From: Oscillospiraceae bacterium
GTDB taxonomy: Bacteria; Bacillota; Clostridia; Oscillospirales; Oscillospiraceae
Direction of reading: 5' to 3'
NCBI GenBank assembly: GCA_017540645.1
Contig: JAFYAQ010000015.1
Coordinates: 1 to 37,506, forward strand
Length of the DNA stretch: 37,506 bases
The stretch's first letter is position 1. Every line of letters starts with the position of its first letter. Positions 35,947 through 37,506 of the stretch are shown piece by piece. A model generated the notes under the pieces. That model did no database searches. It saw nothing but the letters and a program-made list of their open reading frames with translations, and was not told where the DNA came from. A program made the position numbers and the translations under genes.

Positions 35947-35978
35947 CTCCCACAATATTTCTTTTGGGAGGGAGAATT

Positions 35979-37334
35979 ATGGAGAGAGAAAGTTTTGCTT
36001 CCCGGCTCGGTTTCATCCTGGTCAGCGCCGGCTGCGCCATCGGTATCGGAAATGTGTGGAAGTTCCCCTACCTGGCGGGACAGTACGGCGGAGGCATCTT
36101 TGTTCTGTTCTATCTGCTGTTTCTGATCATCATGGGCATCCCCGTGCTCACCATGGAGCTGGCCATCGGCCGCGCCAGCGGCAAAAGCTCCGTGGGCGGC
36201 TACAAGGCCCTGGAGCCCAGGGGGTCCCGGTGGCACATCCACGGTTTTTTCTGCCTGGGCGGCTGCGCTCTGCTGATGATGTATTACACCACCGTGTCCG
36301 GGTGGATGCTGGACTACTTTTATAAGTTCGCCACCGGCCAGTTCGAAGCCTTTACGGTGGAGACCTCCAACGACGTATTTATCAACATGCTGGGCAACCC
36401 GAAAGAAATGACCATCTTCATGGCCATCACCGTGCTGTTCGGCTTCCTGGTCTGCGCCGGCGGCATCCGCAAGGGCGTGGAAAAGGTCACCAAAGTCATG
36501 ATGATCTGCCTGCTTGCGCTGATCCTGGTGCTGGCCATCCACTCCCTGACGCTGAAGGGCGCCGGCGAGGGGCTGCGCTTCTACCTGCTCCCCAGTCTGG
36601 AGAAGGTGAAGGCAGCAGGTCTGCGCAAGGTGATCACCGCGGCCATGAACCAGGCCTTCTTTACTCTGAGCCTGGGCATCGGCTCCATGGAGATCTTCGG
36701 CAGCTATATGTCCAAGGATCATACCCTCACCGGTGAGGCGGTGCGCATCTGCGCGCTGGATACCTTTGTGGCGCTCATGTCCGGTCTGATCATCTTCCCC
36801 GCGGTCTTCAGCTTCCCCGGCGTGGAGCCGGGCGAGGGCCCCGCGCTGATCTTCATGACCCTGCCCAAGATCTTCCTGGATATGGCCGGCGGACGGCTGT
36901 GGGGCACCTTGTTCTTCCTGTTCATGACCTTTGCCAGCTTCTCCACCGTGACGGCGGTGTTTGAAAACATCGTGGCCATTGTTATGGACGATCTGGGATG
37001 GAGCCGGAAGAAGACCGTGATCATCGAGTGCATCTTCTTCCTGATCGCCAGCATGCCCGTGGTGCTGGGCTACAACGTCTGGAGCCATATCCACCCGATC
37101 GGCGGCCGGGATATCCTGGACAGCGAGGACTTCATCGTCAGCAACCTGCTGCTGCCTATCGGCGCGCTGGTTTATGTTCTGTTCTGCGTCAGCCGGAAGG
37201 GCTGGGGCTTCCAGAACTATCTCAAGGAGGTCAACACCGGCGATGGGCCGATGATGTCCCGTCGGCTGCACAGCGCTTTCCAGTTCCTGCTGCCCGCGCT
37301 GATCCTGATCCTGCTGATCCAGGGTCTCATCTGA
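35979..37334 (+). CDS. Sodium-dependent transporter, neurotransmitter:sodium symporter (NSS) family
   Basis: This is a sodium-coupled importer, most likely for an amino acid, with 451 residues and about 11 membrane segments. The N terminus has the family signature GIGNVWKFPYLAG (22-34), which forms the unwound part of helix 1 around the sodium and substrate sites. Further typical segments are MELAIGRASG and a glycine-rich FFTLSLGIGSME. Bacterial relatives include LeuT, MhsT and Tyt1; the substrate is not evident here. ATG 35979 was preferred over ATG 35964 because GGGAGGGAG lies between them. The natural terminator seems to be interrupted by an IS element. Confidence 0.93.
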   Translation: MERESFASRLGFILVSAGCAIGIGNVWKFPYLAGQYGGGIFVLFYLLFLIIMGIPVLTMELAIGRASGKSSVGGYKALEPRGSRWHIHGFFCLGGCALLMMYYTTVSGWMLDYFYKFATGQFEAFTVETSNDVFINMLGNPKEMTIFMAITVLFGFLVCAGGIRKGVEKVTKVMMICLLALILVLAIHSLTLKGAGEGLRFYLLPSLEKVKAAGLRKVITAAMNQAFFTLSLGIGSMEIFGSYMSKDHTLTGEAVRICALDTFVALMSGLIIFPAVFSFPGVEPGEGPALIFMTLPKIFLDMAGGRLWGTLFFLFMTFASFSTVTAVFENIVAIVMDDLGWSRKKTVIIECIFFLIASMPVVLGYNVWSHIHPIGGRDILDSEDFIVSNLLLPIGALVYVLFCVSRKGWGFQNYLKEVNTGDGPMMSRRLHSAFQFLLPALILILLIQGLI

Positions 37335-37365
37335 TCAAAAACCGAAAAAGCCGGGGACGCAGCCC

Positions 37366-37506
37366 TGAACAGCACCCCATTTGTTAGACAGTATGGTATA
37401 CTGGAAACAAGTGGGGTGTTGTTTTATGCCAAAGGGGATACCAAACAAGAGATACACGGGGGAATTCAAGCAAGAAGTCGTAGAGACAATGCATCGGGAA
37501 AAACTG
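37366..37506 (+). mobile_element. IS3-family insertion sequence, left end (truncated by window)
   Basis: The element appears to begin at TGAACAGCACCCCATTTGTT (37366-37385), which has the TG start and the CACCCCA...TTAGAC pattern common for terminal repeats of IS3-family elements in Firmicutes. Sixty bases later an orfA-type transposase frame starts. The right end and any target duplication lie outside the window. Confidence 0.75.
37426..37506 (+). CDS. IS3-family transposase OrfA, N-terminal fragment
   Basis: The 27 residues visible before the window ends start with MPKGIPNKRYTGEFKQEVV, which is typical of the helix-turn-helix DNA-binding OrfA of IS3-family elements (IS150-like groups). OrfA normally combines with a DDE-type OrfB by programmed frameshifting to give the active transposase; OrfB would be downstream. 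The short distance to the putative terminal repeat is as expected. Confidence 0.8.
   Translation, partial: MPKGIPNKRYTGEFKQEVVETMHREKL

Overview
The window looks like chromosome of a GC-rich (about 60 %) Gram-positive gut Clostridium relative, probably Oscillospiraceae (the Flavonifractor/Lawsonibacter/Intestinimonas type). The reasons are the ecfA1-ecfA2-ecfT-truA gene order, a valine T-box leader, a PyrR attenuator, class III fructose-bisphosphatase, a ClpE-like ATPase, strong AAGGAGG-type ribosome binding sites and codon use dominated by GC-ending codons. The genus is inference. No rRNA, tRNA or CRISPR array was seen.

Layout. 1-4708 (+): the end of an ECF vitamin-transporter operon (ecfA1 cut by the window edge, ecfA2, ecfT) running through truA into a DUF5711-like and a CvpA-like membrane protein. 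4800-8020 (+): a ClpE-like unfoldase and a serine O-acetyltransferase, closed by a bidirectional terminator. 8083-9849 (-): a secreted, membrane-anchored Ig-domain protein. 9990-13062 (-): valS with a long T-box leader and a strong promoter. 13136-18055 (+): a three-gene methionine synthase operon (reactivation-domain protein, MetH without that domain, and a homocysteine methyltransferase/methylene-THF reductase fusion). 18081-21851 (-): a thioredoxin-reductase-like flavoprotein, class III FBPase and an esterase. 21906-25920 (+): glnS, then pyrR-uracil permease behind a PyrR-type attenuator. 25923-28112 (+): family 4 uracil-DNA glycosylase, a DUF2156 protein and a GNAT protein.

28128-29963 (-) is a visibly lower-GC cassette of three tightly coupled genes (VOC, GyrI-like, GNAT-YoaP) that looks acquired. 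29993-35809 (-) is an operon-like run starting with GH2 and GH36 glycosidases, then a zinc-ribbon DUF4428 protein and a YmdB-like phosphodiesterase. 35918-37334 (+) is a sodium:neurotransmitter-symporter family transporter, and the window ends inside an IS3-family element that seems to have landed in that gene's terminator.

The least explained signals are: (i) a 12-base AT-rich word, GTTTACATAAWT, four times on the same strand at roughly 2.4-2.8 kb steps between 27.3 and 35.2 kb, in coding sequence of unrelated genes; (ii) the low-GC three-gene cassette; (iii) a valS leader with a mutually exclusive pairing set in addition to the T-box switch; (iv) a three-hairpin element between the two glycosidase genes; and (v) a thioredoxin-reductase-like protein lacking the NADPH-binding signature.
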